The translations under genes and the position numbers were made by a program. The notes beneath the pieces are model-generated. The model saw nothing but the letters and a program-made list of their open reading frames with translations, made no database searches and was not told where the DNA came from. From an uncultured Acidobacteriia bacterium (GTDB taxonomy: Bacteria > Acidobacteriota > Terriglobia > Bryobacterales > Bryobacteraceae), in assembly GCA_903828455.1 (NCBI GenBank), contig CAIKMJ010000052.1, positions 1 to 64,000 of the forward strand: 64,000 bases of DNA. The letters are read 5' to 3'. Shown in pieces: positions 32,124-41,714 of the stretch (positions within the stretch are counted from its first letter, which is position 1; each line of letters begins with the position of its first letter).

Positions 32124-35100
32124 TTACTTCACGGGAATGTGAATCGTGGTGCTGCTGACGCCGCCGATGGAGACCGCGATGTTCTGCACGCCGCTGCCCG
32201 TGGCCGGCACCACTGCGTTGATCTGATACAGGCCCGCGTTGCCCGGCGTGAGTCCGCTGAACTGCACCGGCGCGGAAAGGCCGCCGATTGTCACGGTCGG
32301 GGTGGCGAGCGTTTTGGCCAGCGTGGCGGAGGGCGCCGGATCGCCGCTTGCGGGCTGGTTGCTAACGGGGCCGAGTCCGTTGAGGAAGAGCTGCACCACG
32401 TGCCCCTGCAAGACCGGATTCGTTGACGACACCAGCGCGTTGTTTTCATCCAGCGCGGCGGCGAACGTGTCGCTGCCCGAGGCGTACTGGAACAGCGCCG
32501 GCGAGTAGGCCGCGAGCGGCATCGTGTAGACCGCGCCCGAGGCATCCTGAATGCTCACCTTCATCTGCACCGACGAGCGGCCCTGCAGCTCCCAAGGAAT
32601 CTGCACGTTGATCTGGCCGGGGCTGACGAATGCGATGTGGCCGGGCACGCTGACCGTGGCGGCGTCGAAGCTCACGCTGACTTTGTTGATGGCCACCGGC
32701 AGATAGGGCGTTGAGTAGCTCTGCGTGAGCTCCGCCAGAGCTGCGCCGAAGATCGAAACGTAGGAGCCCGGCGCGGGCGGCGCGGAGGAATAATTCGCCG
32801 CATTCACCACGCCGTTGCCGAGGATGGTGGGCTGCAGCCGGCCCGTTGCCGTGAAGGTGGCGGCGAGGCTGCCGGCGCCGATGGAGTAAACGTTGGCGCC
32901 GGGCGTCGGCCCCAGAATGGTTTGCGCGTCGCAGAGTCCGTAGTTGTCAGTGGAGGAGCGCGCGCCTGCCAGCTTGCCGCCGCCCTGCAGAACGCTGTAC
33001 GAGACGGGATAGTTGGGGACCGGAACGCCGTAGCGATCCACCAGTTGGGCCACCACGAAACCGAATGCCGGCTGCTCACCGGCGATGCCGTTGTCGCCGT
33101 CTCCGGCGAGCGGAACGATGTTGTAGGGAATGCCGTCACCCGTTACATAGAGAAACGGGATGTGGAGGAGGGTTGCGCCGCTCGTGACGGTAACGAAGCC
33201 TTCGTAGATTCCCGGCGCGGGCGCGGTGCCGGAGAGAAGCACGTTGAAGCTGACGGTCTGGCCGGGGGCGACGGAGAGATTCGGCGTGTCGATGCTCAGG
33301 TGCGCGCCGGTCTCGGCGGTGGTGCGCACGATGGCGACGGCGAGCGTCTGAGCCGTGGCGCCGATGTTGGTGAGCTGAATCTTCTGCGTGAGAGGCAGGG
33401 CCGCGGCGGCAGGCGCGCCAAACGAAATGGTGGAAGGCGAGGCCAGCAGATTGACGGCGACCGCCGCGCCGGCATTGGCCTTGCCCGCGCCGACCGCCAG
33501 CACCGAGGCCGCGGCGCCGGCGTCGGTCACATCCTGCGTGGCGGTGTTCACGATGGCCGATTTCAGCTGCAGCGCGGTGAGGGCAGGGAAGCGCTGCCGC
33601 AGACTCTGCTTCACCAGCGCCGCCACGCCGCCAATCTGCGGCGCCGAAAAGCTGGTGCCGCTGGCGACCAGGTAGCCGTTCGGCGAATACAAGGCGCCGT
33701 TGGGATCGTAGTTCTGCGCCGCCAGAAAAATGTCCGTGCCGACCGCCGCCACGTCGGGCTTGAGCGCGTTGGAGCCCAGCACGGGCCCGCGCGAACTGAA
33801 CGCGGCGACGCGGTTTTGCGTGGCCAGCGTGTCGAACGGAAGCTGCGCGGGGCTGACGGTTGCCTGTGGCTGCGCGCCGGTGGCGAGATATCCGCGGATC
33901 GACTGGCCGTCGCTGTAGCCGACAAAGACGGCGGGAATTGCGGTGCTGCCGAGCCCGCCCGGCGTGATGAGCGTATCGTCGCCGGGGTTGTTCACGATCA
34001 GCGCACCGATGGCGCCGGCCGACTGGAGGTTCTGCACTTTAACGGAAAAGTCGCACGTGCCGCGCTGCACGATGGCGAACAGTCCGGTGAGCGAAGCCGC
34101 GGGCACGGCCGCGCACGCGAGCGGATCGCCCACGTTGGCCACATCGCCAAGCGGACCGGAGAAGGCGGCGGAAGGAACCGGTCCGTTGCCGTAGCGCGCA
34201 TGAAAGCTGCCGAGGCCGGGGACCGTGAGCGAATTGGCGAAGCTGTGCGCGTTCGTGGTGGCGGCGACGGTAATTGCGTTGGGCGCGTTGCCGGGGCTGG
34301 TGATCGAATTGAGCGTGGGGTTCAGGCTGCCGGTCTGGCCGCTGTTTCCCGCCGCGGCCACTACCGTCATGCCGCCGGCGATGGCGTTCTGGACCGCTGC
34401 TGCCTGCAGGTCGCAGGGCGAACCGGTGACGAGGCCGCATGCCGCGCCTGTATCGAGCGGCGCGACCAGGGCGGGCGAGCCGAGCGAGAGGACGGCGACA
34501 TCCATGCCGTCGGTGAAGGCGTCTTCGAGCGCCTGAATGATGGCCTGCTGGCTGGTGTAATCGTTCACGCCGGGCGAGCCGAAGACCTTGTAGCTGCCGA
34601 GAAAGGCTTTTGGCGCGACGCCCGTGATGGTTTCGGGTCCGGAGGTATTGGTGACGCCCGCGGCGGCCATGGCAACGGCGGTGCCGTGGCCCACGCGGTC
34701 GCGCGCGGAAACGTCGTCGGGCCGATCCTGCGACGGCGCTCCGCCGGCCACCAGCTGAACGTAGCTGCGCGCCACGATGATCTTGTTATTGGTGTAAGCG
34801 CAATCGGAGGGCACGCCGCAAAGGGGAAAGCCCGGGGGCGGCGTGAGCGAGGGGTCCTGAAAAGCCGGATGGGTGGACTGAATTCCGGTATCGATGATTG
34901 CGATCTTCGCGCCGGCTCCGGCGCTGCTTGTGCCGCCCAGCGCCGTCCAGGCGGCGGGCACGTTGATCAGCTGCACGGCGCGATCCAGCATGAGCTGCAC
35001 GCGCTGCAGCGGCAGCACGCCGCTCACGCCCGCCAGCGCACGCACGGCGGGCAGGTCTTCCGGAGCGGCTTCGATGAAGACGGCGTTGAGCAAGGTGCGC

Positions 35101-35321
35101 GCCTCGCCGGTTACGCGTATGCCGCGGTTGCCGAGCGTCTGCCGAAGCTGCTCCTGCGCGGCCGCGACTTTCGTGCGCGCCGATTCGAGCGCCACGCGAT
35201 TGCCGCCCGCGGTGCGCACCGGTGCTTCATCGGTGAGGACGACCGCATAGCGCCGCAGATCGCGCGACCAGCCTGGCGCCGCCAGATACAGGAACAGAAA
35301 GAGCGTGACAAAGAAACGCAT
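32124..35321 (-). CDS. secreted subtilisin-like (S8) protease with PA insert and Solibacter-type C-terminal domain
   Basis: 1065 residues. Signal peptide (FVTLFLFLYLAAPGWSRD). An I9-like propeptide runs to about residue 120. Catalytic triad: Asp144 in AIIDTGIQSTHPAF, His212 in DRVGHGTAVAMAAAG, Ser in VASGTSFSAPQIGG near 560. A PA domain is inserted between His and Ser (VQRGTCDFSVKVQNLQSAGA). Ig-like domains follow, and then a C-terminal unit starting GNGVVNAANYSSAPPAPGSY with SIFGAALAE and HIAFVSPGQINVQIPW, which is the Solibacter-type domain. Exported peptidase, probably anchored or secreted through its C-terminal domain. Confidence 0.9.
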   Translation of the reverse strand: MRFFVTLFLFLYLAAPGWSRDLRRYAVVLTDEAPVRTAGGNRVALESARTKVAAAQEQLRQTLGNRGIRVTGEARTLLNAVFIEAAPEDLPAVRALAGVSGVLPLQRVQLMLDRAVQLINVPAAWTALGGTSSAGAGAKIAIIDTGIQSTHPAFQDPSLTPPPGFPLCGVPSDCAYTNNKIIVARSYVQLVAGGAPSQDRPDDVSARDRVGHGTAVAMAAAGVTNTSGPETITGVAPKAFLGSYKVFGSPGVNDYTSQQAIIQALEDAFTDGMDVAVLSLGSPALVAPLDTGAACGLVTGSPCDLQAAAVQNAIAGGMTVVAAAGNSGQTGSLNPTLNSITSPGNAPNAITVAATTNAHSFANSLTVPGLGSFHARYGNGPVPSAAFSGPLGDVANVGDPLACAAVPAASLTGLFAIVQRGTCDFSVKVQNLQSAGAIGALIVNNPGDDTLITPGGLGSTAIPAVFVGYSDGQSIRGYLATGAQPQATVSPAQLPFDTLATQNRVAAFSSRGPVLGSNALKPDVAAVGTDIFLAAQNYDPNGALYSPNGYLVASGTSFSAPQIGGVAALVKQSLRQRFPALTALQLKSAIVNTATQDVTDAGAAASVLAVGAGKANAGAAVAVNLLASPSTISFGAPAAAALPLTQKIQLTNIGATAQTLAVAIVRTTAETGAHLSIDTPNLSVAPGQTVSFNVLLSGTAPAPGIYEGFVTVTSGATLLHIPFLYVTGDGIPYNIVPLAGDGDNGIAGEQPAFGFVVAQLVDRYGVPVPNYPVSYSVLQGGGKLAGARSSTDNYGLCDAQTILGPTPGANVYSIGAGSLAATFTATGRLQPTILGNGVVNAANYSSAPPAPGSYVSIFGAALAELTQSYSTPYLPVAINKVSVSFDAATVSVPGHIAFVSPGQINVQIPWELQGRSSVQMKVSIQDASGAVYTMPLAAYSPALFQYASGSDTFAAALDENNALVSSTNPVLQGHVVQLFLNGLGPVSNQPASGDPAPSATLAKTLATPTVTIGGLSAPVQFSGLTPGNAGLYQINAVVPATGSGVQNIAVSIGGVSSTTIHIPVK

Positions 35322-35375
35322 GTTGATTCGATTCGGCTCCGGGCGCGCCGGTTTCTCCGGCTTGTTCGCGCCGCG

Positions 35376-36386
35376 CTACTGGAAAAAGACTCTCCACAAG
35401 GTTACCGTCAGAGCGTGCGTCACCATGGAGGCCTGCACGCCGCGGCCGCGCTGCGAGGCCAGGCCGTAAAAGTAACCCGCAATGGCGGCCACGATGGCGA
35501 ATCGCCAGTTGGGGAAGCGGTGCTGAAACCCGAGGTGTGCGCCGCCGAACAGCAACGAAGTCACCAGCAGCCCGGCGCGCGAACTGCCGGTCCAGGCGGC
35601 GATCCACGGCTGCAGCAGGCCGCGGAAAAAGAATTCCTCCGAAAGCGCCACCACCCAGAGGATGCCGAAAAACGTGGCGAGCGCGAGGCCGGCGTTCAGC
35701 GGATGAGGCCGCAGCCGGGCCAGGCCGAGGCTCCACAGCGCAACGCCGGCCGCCGGCAGCAGCGCGGCGAAGTATCGCAGGCCCGTCAGCCATTGCTGCG
35801 CATCGGGCCAGAAGTTGAAGCGCGCCTCGACTGCTGCGATTCCGCCGCCGTTTTCGCCCGCGCCGCGAATGCCGAGGATGGCCCACGCGGCCGTGCGAAT
35901 CAGCATCAGATGGCCGAGGATTGAGATGGAGAGCTTCGGCAGCGGCGAGATGTAGATGCGGTCGAAAACGCCTGAGAGCAGTGTGGCGGCGAGCAGGATG
36001 AGCAGCGCCGCGTCCGTCCACGCGCAGACCGGCAGCAGCACGTACCAGAAGGCCGCCACACCGGCGATGGCTGCCAGCAGCAGCAGCGCGCGCGCATCGA
36101 AGGAACCCGCCGCGACGCTGGAGATGAGATACGGCGCAAGGGCCGACGCCAGCATCAGAGCGGCGAGACGAATTTTGCCGAGGGACGCGAGCCGGTGGCG
36201 CACCGCGTCGAAACCGGCTGAAATGTAGCAGGGAAATTCGGCGAGAAATGCGGCGCCAACCGCAAACGCGGCCGGGCCTGCCACGTTTTTAGCGCGCGCG
36301 TACAGCCACGCCGCCAGACCGAGCAGCAACCATCCAGTGCCCAAGACCGCCTGAAAGCGGCCGCCCGATTTCGGCATCGCGGTCAT
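35376..36386 (-). CDS. CPBP-family intramembrane metalloprotease
   Basis: 336 residues with about eight membrane helices. The C-terminal catalytic block carries the EExxxR motif in ALSEEFFFRGLLQPW, the second motif LLFGGAHLGFQHRF and the third His in ASMVTHALTV, as in Rce1/CPBP (Abi) proteases. Substrate unknown; some family members process prenylated proteins or give bacteriocin immunity. Start ATG 36386 (MTAMPKSGG) or 36377. A glycosyltransferase remnant lies upstream. Confidence 0.8.
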   Translation of the reverse strand: MTAMPKSGGRFQAVLGTGWLLLGLAAWLYARAKNVAGPAAFAVGAAFLAEFPCYISAGFDAVRHRLASLGKIRLAALMLASALAPYLISSVAAGSFDARALLLLAAIAGVAAFWYVLLPVCAWTDAALLILLAATLLSGVFDRIYISPLPKLSISILGHLMLIRTAAWAILGIRGAGENGGGIAAVEARFNFWPDAQQWLTGLRYFAALLPAAGVALWSLGLARLRPHPLNAGLALATFFGILWVVALSEEFFFRGLLQPWIAAWTGSSRAGLLVTSLLFGGAHLGFQHRFPNWRFAIVAAIAGYFYGLASQRGRGVQASMVTHALTVTLWRVFFQ

Positions 36387-36550
36387 GATAGCACTCGCGT
36401 CAGCGGCCGGAATCGGGAAGCGCGCGGCGAATTGCGACGCGCTGCCGCTCGTTTTGGCGAACGTCTGGTGCGCCCGGCAGCCCGGGCGGCAGCGGGCGAG
36501 CCACCCGATCGCGGAGCCTGGTGTTGGTTCGCGTCCGGGCGCGGAAAGTC

Positions 36551-36863
36551 GGCCGCCGCGGGGCGATTCGCGCGAGGCACAGAAACAGCAGTGCCGGGCA
36601 GTCGGCGTGGATGGCGACATCGGGGAGATGCCAGGCGAGGGGTTCGGCGCCCGCGAGGCTGTCCTTCACCCAGAAGCTCAGCCAGAAGTTCACCAAAAAG
36701 CTCAGCCAGAAGCTCAGGCACGTGAGCGGGCCCGTGGTGGTGAGGCGGAAAGAATCGCCGGATCCTGAAACAGCGAGTCGTCGTCGAAGTGAAAAGTGCC
36801 GCGCAGTGCGTTGGCGAAAAAGACCAACGCCAGAAGGGGAGGCAGAATGCGGAAGTTGCGCAA
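36551..36863 (-). pseudogene. remnant of a multi-pass glycosyltransferase/TPR (TMTC-like) protein
   Basis: From TTG 36863: RILPPLLALVFFANALRG, then TFHFDDDSLFQDPAI, the conserved first-loop acidic motif of TMTC-like proteins. The frame then breaks; the next frame gives FRLTTTGPLTCLSFWLSF, and then AGAEPLAWHLPDVAIHA, which is the expected continuation. A degenerate 15-nt repeat expands LSFWLSFLVNFWLSFWV. After about 36551 the similarity ends and no TPR region is present, so this is a truncated, frameshifted fragment. Confidence 0.5.
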
Positions 36864-36924
36864 AAAATCAGCTTCGCACGAAACGGCGTTTGGTGCCGAT
36901 ACAATCCGCCAGCGCGAGGCGCGG

Positions 36925-39813
36925 CTATTGCAGCATGGACAGGCTACGGCGCGGCCCGCTCTTCGCAGGGATGGAACTGGTCGCGGCCGGGGCCGGAGCG
37001 TTCGCTGGCTTGCGTTGCACATCCGGAGTGGCCGGCGTACGGGCGGCTTCGCCGGAAATCGTGGCCTTGGCCGCAATCGGGAATGTCACGACGTTGCTGA
37101 CGTTGGCCAACTGGGCGATGGTCAACTGCGTATTGGAATTTGCGGTGGCGCCGGTGCTCAGCTGGAATTCGACGAAGTAAACGCCAACCAGTCCGGGAGC
37201 GAGCGAAACGTTCACGGCATTCGCGGTTTGTCCGCCCGTCAGAATGGAATCGACGGGTGTGGCCGGCGGATTCAGTTCGCCGCCCTGGTAGATCTGACCG
37301 GTCGGCACGTCGGACGGCGCGGTCGGTCCGAGTCCGGTGGCGAACACGTACAGGAATTCGCCCGGAATTGCCGGATTGGCATCCGTCACCGGCGCGCCCT
37401 GCACGTTATCGCAGCACATGGTGGCCGGACCCAGCACGGTCAGCGTGATGGCAGAAGTCGAACTGGTCACCGAAGCGGAAACCGCGGTGCCTTCGCCCGC
37501 CGGACCCGGCGTCAGCGCGGTCAGGATGATGCGGTTGAATTCGTTGGACGACGAGGCGTAGACGTACGGGTCGGAAGCATTGATCAGGCCGATCAGGCTG
37601 CTCTGGATGCTGTTGACCGAATCGCTCGACTGCACCTTGTACGTATAAGTATTGGCGCCGATGGTGATGTTGACGACGTCGCCGGCATTCACTGTTCCCG
37701 AGATGTCGATTTCATTCACCGCGAAGCTTGAGGCGTGGTAGACGAGCCCGGGGCGCGGGTCCGTGCCCGGCAGCGCGAAGATACCCGGATTTTCCGGCAC
37801 GATGGTGGCGGCAATCGGCGAGGTGACCGTTACCGAGCCGTCCGGATGGGTGGCCCGCGCATACAGACTCACGCTCGTGCGGTCGGTGAATTCCACCGGC
37901 ATCTGGGCGTTGAACTGCGTTGGCGAGACGTACAGCAGCGGCACGCGCACGCCGTCGACATAGAGCTGGCAGTTTCCAAGCGTGGTCGGAGCGGACAGCA
38001 GCGAGAGGTTGGCGCTCGCCGTGTTGTCGCAGAGATTTTGTCCGGAGACCTGGATGAGCGTTCCCGGCGCGATCGAAGTCGGGTTCTGCAGATAAATGTT
38101 CAGATTGGCGCCGTTCGGCGTGAGCGTTTCGGTGGCGGCGGACGAGGTGGTGACTGAATAGGCGACGTTGGCGCCGTTCGGTCCGGCGACGCGGGCGGTA
38201 AGAATGACCTGGTCGGTCGTATCGTCCTTCGACGCCACCACGTCGGGGTCCGGAGCCGCGTTAATGATTTTGGCCAGATTGTCGGTGATGGTTTCAAGCG
38301 TGTCCGCGGCGACGACGGTATACGTATAGCTGCGCCCGTTGACCGCGATGGTGACCGTGTCCTTGGCGGTGATCAGTCCGCCGATCGTCACTGTGCCGAT
38401 GGCGTAAATTTCAAGGCTCGCCGCGTTCCGGACTGCCGCCAGCGGAATATTCGGAATGCCCGGCGAATAGACCAGGATGCGGCGGTTGTAGGTGTCGCTG
38501 ACGTAGAGGTTCTGGTTCGCCGCATCCCAGGCGAGGCTGACCGGCGTCTGGAAGGCATCGGTGCCATCCGGATTCTGGCCGGTGTTGTCGCTGAACTCAT
38601 CCGGTTGCCCCAGAATGATGTCGGCGCGCGCGCCGTTGGTGGTCGGAATCGTGTTGTAAATCAGAATGCGGTCGTTGCCGCCATCGGCGATAAAAAGTCG
38701 CGTTCCGTCGGAGAGTGCGTAACGCGGGAACGAGAGGGTTGCCGCGCAGCGCGCCGGGAAGGTGGCGGTACCGGCGGCATCGGTCGCGTTGCTCTGGCAG
38801 AGCACCGCCGTGGCGCTGGTCGGATTATTGTTGGCATCCACGTTGCTGTTGGCCGTGGTGTAAGAGTTGTTGTCGACGGCCGAGGTCATGTTGGGCTGGC
38901 CCACCACGACGTCCGCGGCCACGCTGCTGGTGGTGGGAATGGTGTTGTAAATCAGGACCCGGCTCTGGCCGAGATCGGTGACGAACATCCGCTTGCCGTC
39001 GGTGGTGACCGAGACGGGCGCCTGCATGTTTGCCGCTGTGGTGGTGGCGTTTACCGCCTGCGTCAGGTCGGGCTGCACGAAGCTGGTGAGGCTGGGCTGG
39101 CCTTCCACCAGGTCGGCCGGAGCGTTGTTGACTCCCACGCCGGGCACCTTGTTGTAAATGAGGATGCGGTTGTCCTGGGTATCGGCAATGTAAAGTTTGC
39201 CGCCGGCGAGCCACACGCCCGTCGGGCCGCGCAGCGAACTCGGGGTGGGCGGGACCGAAGTTCCGCCGGAGGTCAGGTCCTTCTGTCCGATGACGGTGTC
39301 GGGCGGCTGTCCGTTGAAAGTTGGCAGAGTATGCCAGATCAGCACCCGGTTGTTATCGGTATCGGCCACCACAAGGATGGTGCCGTCGGTCGCCACGCCG
39401 GTCGGGTTTCGCAGGCCTGTGGGGCTGAGCTGATAATTGGTGGACAGAAAATCGGGCTGGCCGAGAACGAGGCTCGCCACGCCGCGGCAGACGCCGCACT
39501 GGTTACCTGGAATATCGGGCAGGGCAGTGGGCGAGGGGTAGGTGGAGAGATCGGAAAACCGCAGTACCCGGTGATTGTCCGGTGTCGCGCCCAGACGGTT
39601 TGCGTCCACAACCCAGAGGGTTCCGTTGGCGAGCGCCAGTCCGCTTGGCGAGCCGATCAGTCTGTTGCTGGCGCCGAAATTGGAGATGGTGAAGTTGGAT
39701 TGGCCGATCACGAGCCGCGCCGCCTGGCCAGTGGAAAATACCGGAGCCTGCGTTTGACTGAACGCGCACACTGCCGCCAAAGCGGCCATCATGGGGAGGC
39801 GGAAATGCTTCAT
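36925..39813 (-). CDS. secreted NHL-repeat protein with Solibacter-type C-terminal domains
   Basis: 962 residues. Signal peptide MKHFRLPMMAALAAVCAFSQ. The first half is an NHL-type beta-propeller with recurring GVATDGTILVVADTDNNRVLI-like blades and a conserved VVGQPNMTS/VLGQPDF motif at each blade. The second half has Ig-like repeats with alternating TYTV and TYKV strands, and Solibacter-type C-terminal units (GTLIQVSGQNLCDN, LLYVSPTQFNAQMP). An exported protein of unknown ligand; such propellers often bind proteins or glycans. ATG 39813 is chosen for the signal peptide; a start at 40350 would add unrelated sequence. Confidence 0.75.
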   Translation of the reverse strand: MKHFRLPMMAALAAVCAFSQTQAPVFSTGQAARLVIGQSNFTISNFGASNRLIGSPSGLALANGTLWVVDANRLGATPDNHRVLRFSDLSTYPSPTALPDIPGNQCGVCRGVASLVLGQPDFLSTNYQLSPTGLRNPTGVATDGTILVVADTDNNRVLIWHTLPTFNGQPPDTVIGQKDLTSGGTSVPPTPSSLRGPTGVWLAGGKLYIADTQDNRILIYNKVPGVGVNNAPADLVEGQPSLTSFVQPDLTQAVNATTTAANMQAPVSVTTDGKRMFVTDLGQSRVLIYNTIPTTSSVAADVVVGQPNMTSAVDNNSYTTANSNVDANNNPTSATAVLCQSNATDAAGTATFPARCAATLSFPRYALSDGTRLFIADGGNDRILIYNTIPTTNGARADIILGQPDEFSDNTGQNPDGTDAFQTPVSLAWDAANQNLYVSDTYNRRILVYSPGIPNIPLAAVRNAASLEIYAIGTVTIGGLITAKDTVTIAVNGRSYTYTVVAADTLETITDNLAKIINAAPDPDVVASKDDTTDQVILTARVAGPNGANVAYSVTTSSAATETLTPNGANLNIYLQNPTSIAPGTLIQVSGQNLCDNTASANLSLLSAPTTLGNCQLYVDGVRVPLLYVSPTQFNAQMPVEFTDRTSVSLYARATHPDGSVTVTSPIAATIVPENPGIFALPGTDPRPGLVYHASSFAVNEIDISGTVNAGDVVNITIGANTYTYKVQSSDSVNSIQSSLIGLINASDPYVYASSSNEFNRIILTALTPGPAGEGTAVSASVTSSTSAITLTVLGPATMCCDNVQGAPVTDANPAIPGEFLYVFATGLGPTAPSDVPTGQIYQGGELNPPATPVDSILTGGQTANAVNVSLAPGLVGVYFVEFQLSTGATANSNTQLTIAQLANVSNVVTFPIAAKATISGEAARTPATPDVQRKPANAPAPAATSSIPAKSGPRRSLSMLQ

Positions 39814-39984
39814 CTTGAACGAGAAGTGATCGATTACTGCCGATCTGTCTTTGAAGTATAACAAGGGCCTTGGACGCGCCGCCGATTCATTTTGGTTTCG
39901 CTGCTCGGGCGATCGATTTCCCGCGCACGCCCTGGACCCTGCTATTCTCGCAGTCAGGTGAATAATACTGTTGCGTCTCTCCCC

Positions 39985-40302
39985 ATGGAAATTACGCCCG
40001 TCGAAGTTGCGGCGAGGCTGGCCGGGGGCGAACCGCTTCGCCTGATCGATGTCCGGGAGCCCGGCGAGCATCAGGTGTGCCGCATCGAGGGGGCCGAGCT
40101 GATCCCGATGCGCGTCATCGCGCAGCATCTGGAATCGCTCGAAGACCACAGTCATACGCTCGTTGTTTTCTGCCATCACGGTGTCCGCAGTCTCAACGTG
40201 GTCAGCTGGCTGCGCCGCCAGGGGGTGGAGAACTGCCAGAGCATGGCCGGCGGCATCGACCTCTGGAGCCAGGCCGTGGATCCCGCCATCGCCCGCTACT
40301 AA
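39985..40302 (+). CDS. rhodanese-like domain protein
   Basis: 105 residues, a single rhodanese domain. LRLIDVREPGEHQVCRIEGA is the CH2A motif; the active-site loop VVFCHHGVRSLNVVSWL has the nucleophile Cys followed by HHGVRS; and SMAGGIDLWSQAVDP ends the fold. Likely a sulfur carrier or thiosulfate sulfurtransferase. ATG 39985 is preferred; an in-frame extension to 39957 has no family similarity. Confidence 0.85.
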   Translation: MEITPVEVAARLAGGEPLRLIDVREPGEHQVCRIEGAELIPMRVIAQHLESLEDHSHTLVVFCHHGVRSLNVVSWLRRQGVENCQSMAGGIDLWSQAVDPAIARY

Positions 40303-40309
40303 GTTTCGC

Positions 40310-40828
40310 TTAGTGATTTTCTGAACTCGTGATGGTCCGCTGGCCGGCAAAGCCCAGCATCCTGCGGGGTGGCGCCGGTTCGTGCTCGATCGCCTGGGCT
40401 GCCATCAGCTCCCCGGCAAAGATCGACATCGTCTGGGCCAGTTTGTCCACGTCGGCGCCTTCTTCGATCATCATTTCCTGCTCCACCCAGTTGGAGAGCG
40501 GAATGTTGCGGAAGAAAATGCGTTCCTGCCGGACCAGCGACTTCTTTTTGATGAACAGCATTTTGTGCTCGCGCGTGTAATGCCGTTCTTCCACGCGGAT
40601 GTCGGCAAGGAATTCATCCATCGCCTTGCGGCGCGCCGCCTCTTCGGAATTTTGCAGTGACTGCTGCAGCGTCTCCTGGTGCACTGCCAGCGTGGCCTTG
40701 GCCGATGCCAGCGCCTCGCGCTGCTTGGAGAGCAGAACCTCCATGCGCGACTGCATAACGAAGTACACCAGCAGGCCCGTGCCTACCGCGCAAATGCCCG
40801 ACCAGGTGATCCAGAGAAGCGGGTCCAT
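40310..40828 (-). CDS. membrane-anchored coiled-coil protein, 172 aa
   Basis: Not recognised. One N-terminal membrane helix (LLWITWSGICAVGTGLLVYF) is followed by a long helix rich in Lys, Glu and Gln (SKQREALASAKATLAVHQ, then ETLQQSLQNSEEAARRK), probably a coiled coil. A soluble C-terminal part contains ERHYTREHKMLFIKKKSL. Located between rhodanese and a glycosyltransferase. Confidence 0.5.
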   Translation of the reverse strand: MDPLLWITWSGICAVGTGLLVYFVMQSRMEVLLSKQREALASAKATLAVHQETLQQSLQNSEEAARRKAMDEFLADIRVEERHYTREHKMLFIKKKSLVRQERIFFRNIPLSNWVEQEMMIEEGADVDKLAQTMSIFAGELMAAQAIEHEPAPPRRMLGFAGQRTITSSENH

Positions 40829-40852
40829 GTCTTCTCTGATTTTAGCCCGGTT

Positions 40853-41692
40853 TTAGCTGCTCCCGTCTATCTTTTGCCCAACGATTGCGCCACCGAATTT
40901 ACGCAGCTTCATAGACGCGAGTGCGCTCAGGCCGCTGCTGAGCCGCTGCGTCATGCCCGTCATGAGCCCGTGGTGCTTGGCCAGATACGACGCCGTGCCA
41001 TGCGTGCGGTCGCCTTCGAGCGCCGACTTCGACACGGGAGACCCGGCCCATTCGTGCACCGCTGTCACGTCGCCGAGCACGACGAGCTTTTTGCCGGAAC
41101 TCCGCACCTTGCCGCAAAGCTCGATCTCGCTGCCGTAGGTTCCATAGCGTTCGTCGATGTATCCGAGCGAACGCAGAAAGAAAGAGCGCATCATGATGGC
41201 CGCGCCGGAAACGCATTCCACGGCGGTTTCGCCGCTGCCCGCGACCGGCGAATACGGCGGATCGGGATTCGCCGGCGTTGGCAGCGCGCGCACCTGTTTC
41301 ACCGCGCTGCCCGCAGCATCGGTCAGCCTGGGACAGACGGCGGCCACGTCGGGATGCGCTTCCAGATAATCGGCGAGCTTCGTCACGGCGGCGGCTGAGA
41401 TCAGCACATCGTCGTGCAGCAGCAGAATAAATTCGCCGTCGCAGGCCCGTATGCCGATGTTCAGCGCCTTGGTCAGGCCGAAATTGCGCGGCAGCCGGTG
41501 GAACCGCAGAGAGGGAAATTCGCCGCCGAGCGACGCGCCGCCGTCGGTCGAGCCGTTATCCACCAGCGCAACCTGATGCTCCTCGCCGAGCGCCGCGAGG
41601 CTCTTTCTCACCGAAGCGATCCGGTTCAGCGCAACGATGACGACCGACACACGTACCGGCCGCACCTCGGGTATTTCAAGTTCAGGGGTCAA
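40853..41692 (-). CDS. family 2 glycosyltransferase
   Basis: 279 residues of the GT-A fold. VSVVIVALNRIASVRKSL begins the nucleotide-binding half, LVDNGSTDGG is the first acidic motif, and ILLLHDDVLIS has the DxD-like pair. ECVSGAAIMMRSFFLRSLGY and GSEIELCGKV follow. It adds a sugar to an unknown acceptor, probably an envelope glycan. It starts 23 nt before the end of anmK on the same strand. Confidence 0.85.
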   Translation of the reverse strand: MTPELEIPEVRPVRVSVVIVALNRIASVRKSLAALGEEHQVALVDNGSTDGGASLGGEFPSLRFHRLPRNFGLTKALNIGIRACDGEFILLLHDDVLISAAAVTKLADYLEAHPDVAAVCPRLTDAAGSAVKQVRALPTPANPDPPYSPVAGSGETAVECVSGAAIMMRSFFLRSLGYIDERYGTYGSEIELCGKVRSSGKKLVVLGDVTAVHEWAGSPVSKSALEGDRTHGTASYLAKHHGLMTGMTQRLSSGLSALASMKLRKFGGAIVGQKIDGSS

Positions 41693-41714
41693 ACCGCCAT
41701 TTTACTTGAAGCGG

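Noticed and set aside
32922-35924. 1000-codon plus-strand frame opposite the subtilase
   Set aside because: Antisense of a protease with complete catalytic triad; composition is that of a high-GC shadow frame.
36925-40350. Start of the NHL protein at 40350
   Set aside because: The extra 179 residues overlap the rhodanese gene; the signal peptide begins at 39813.
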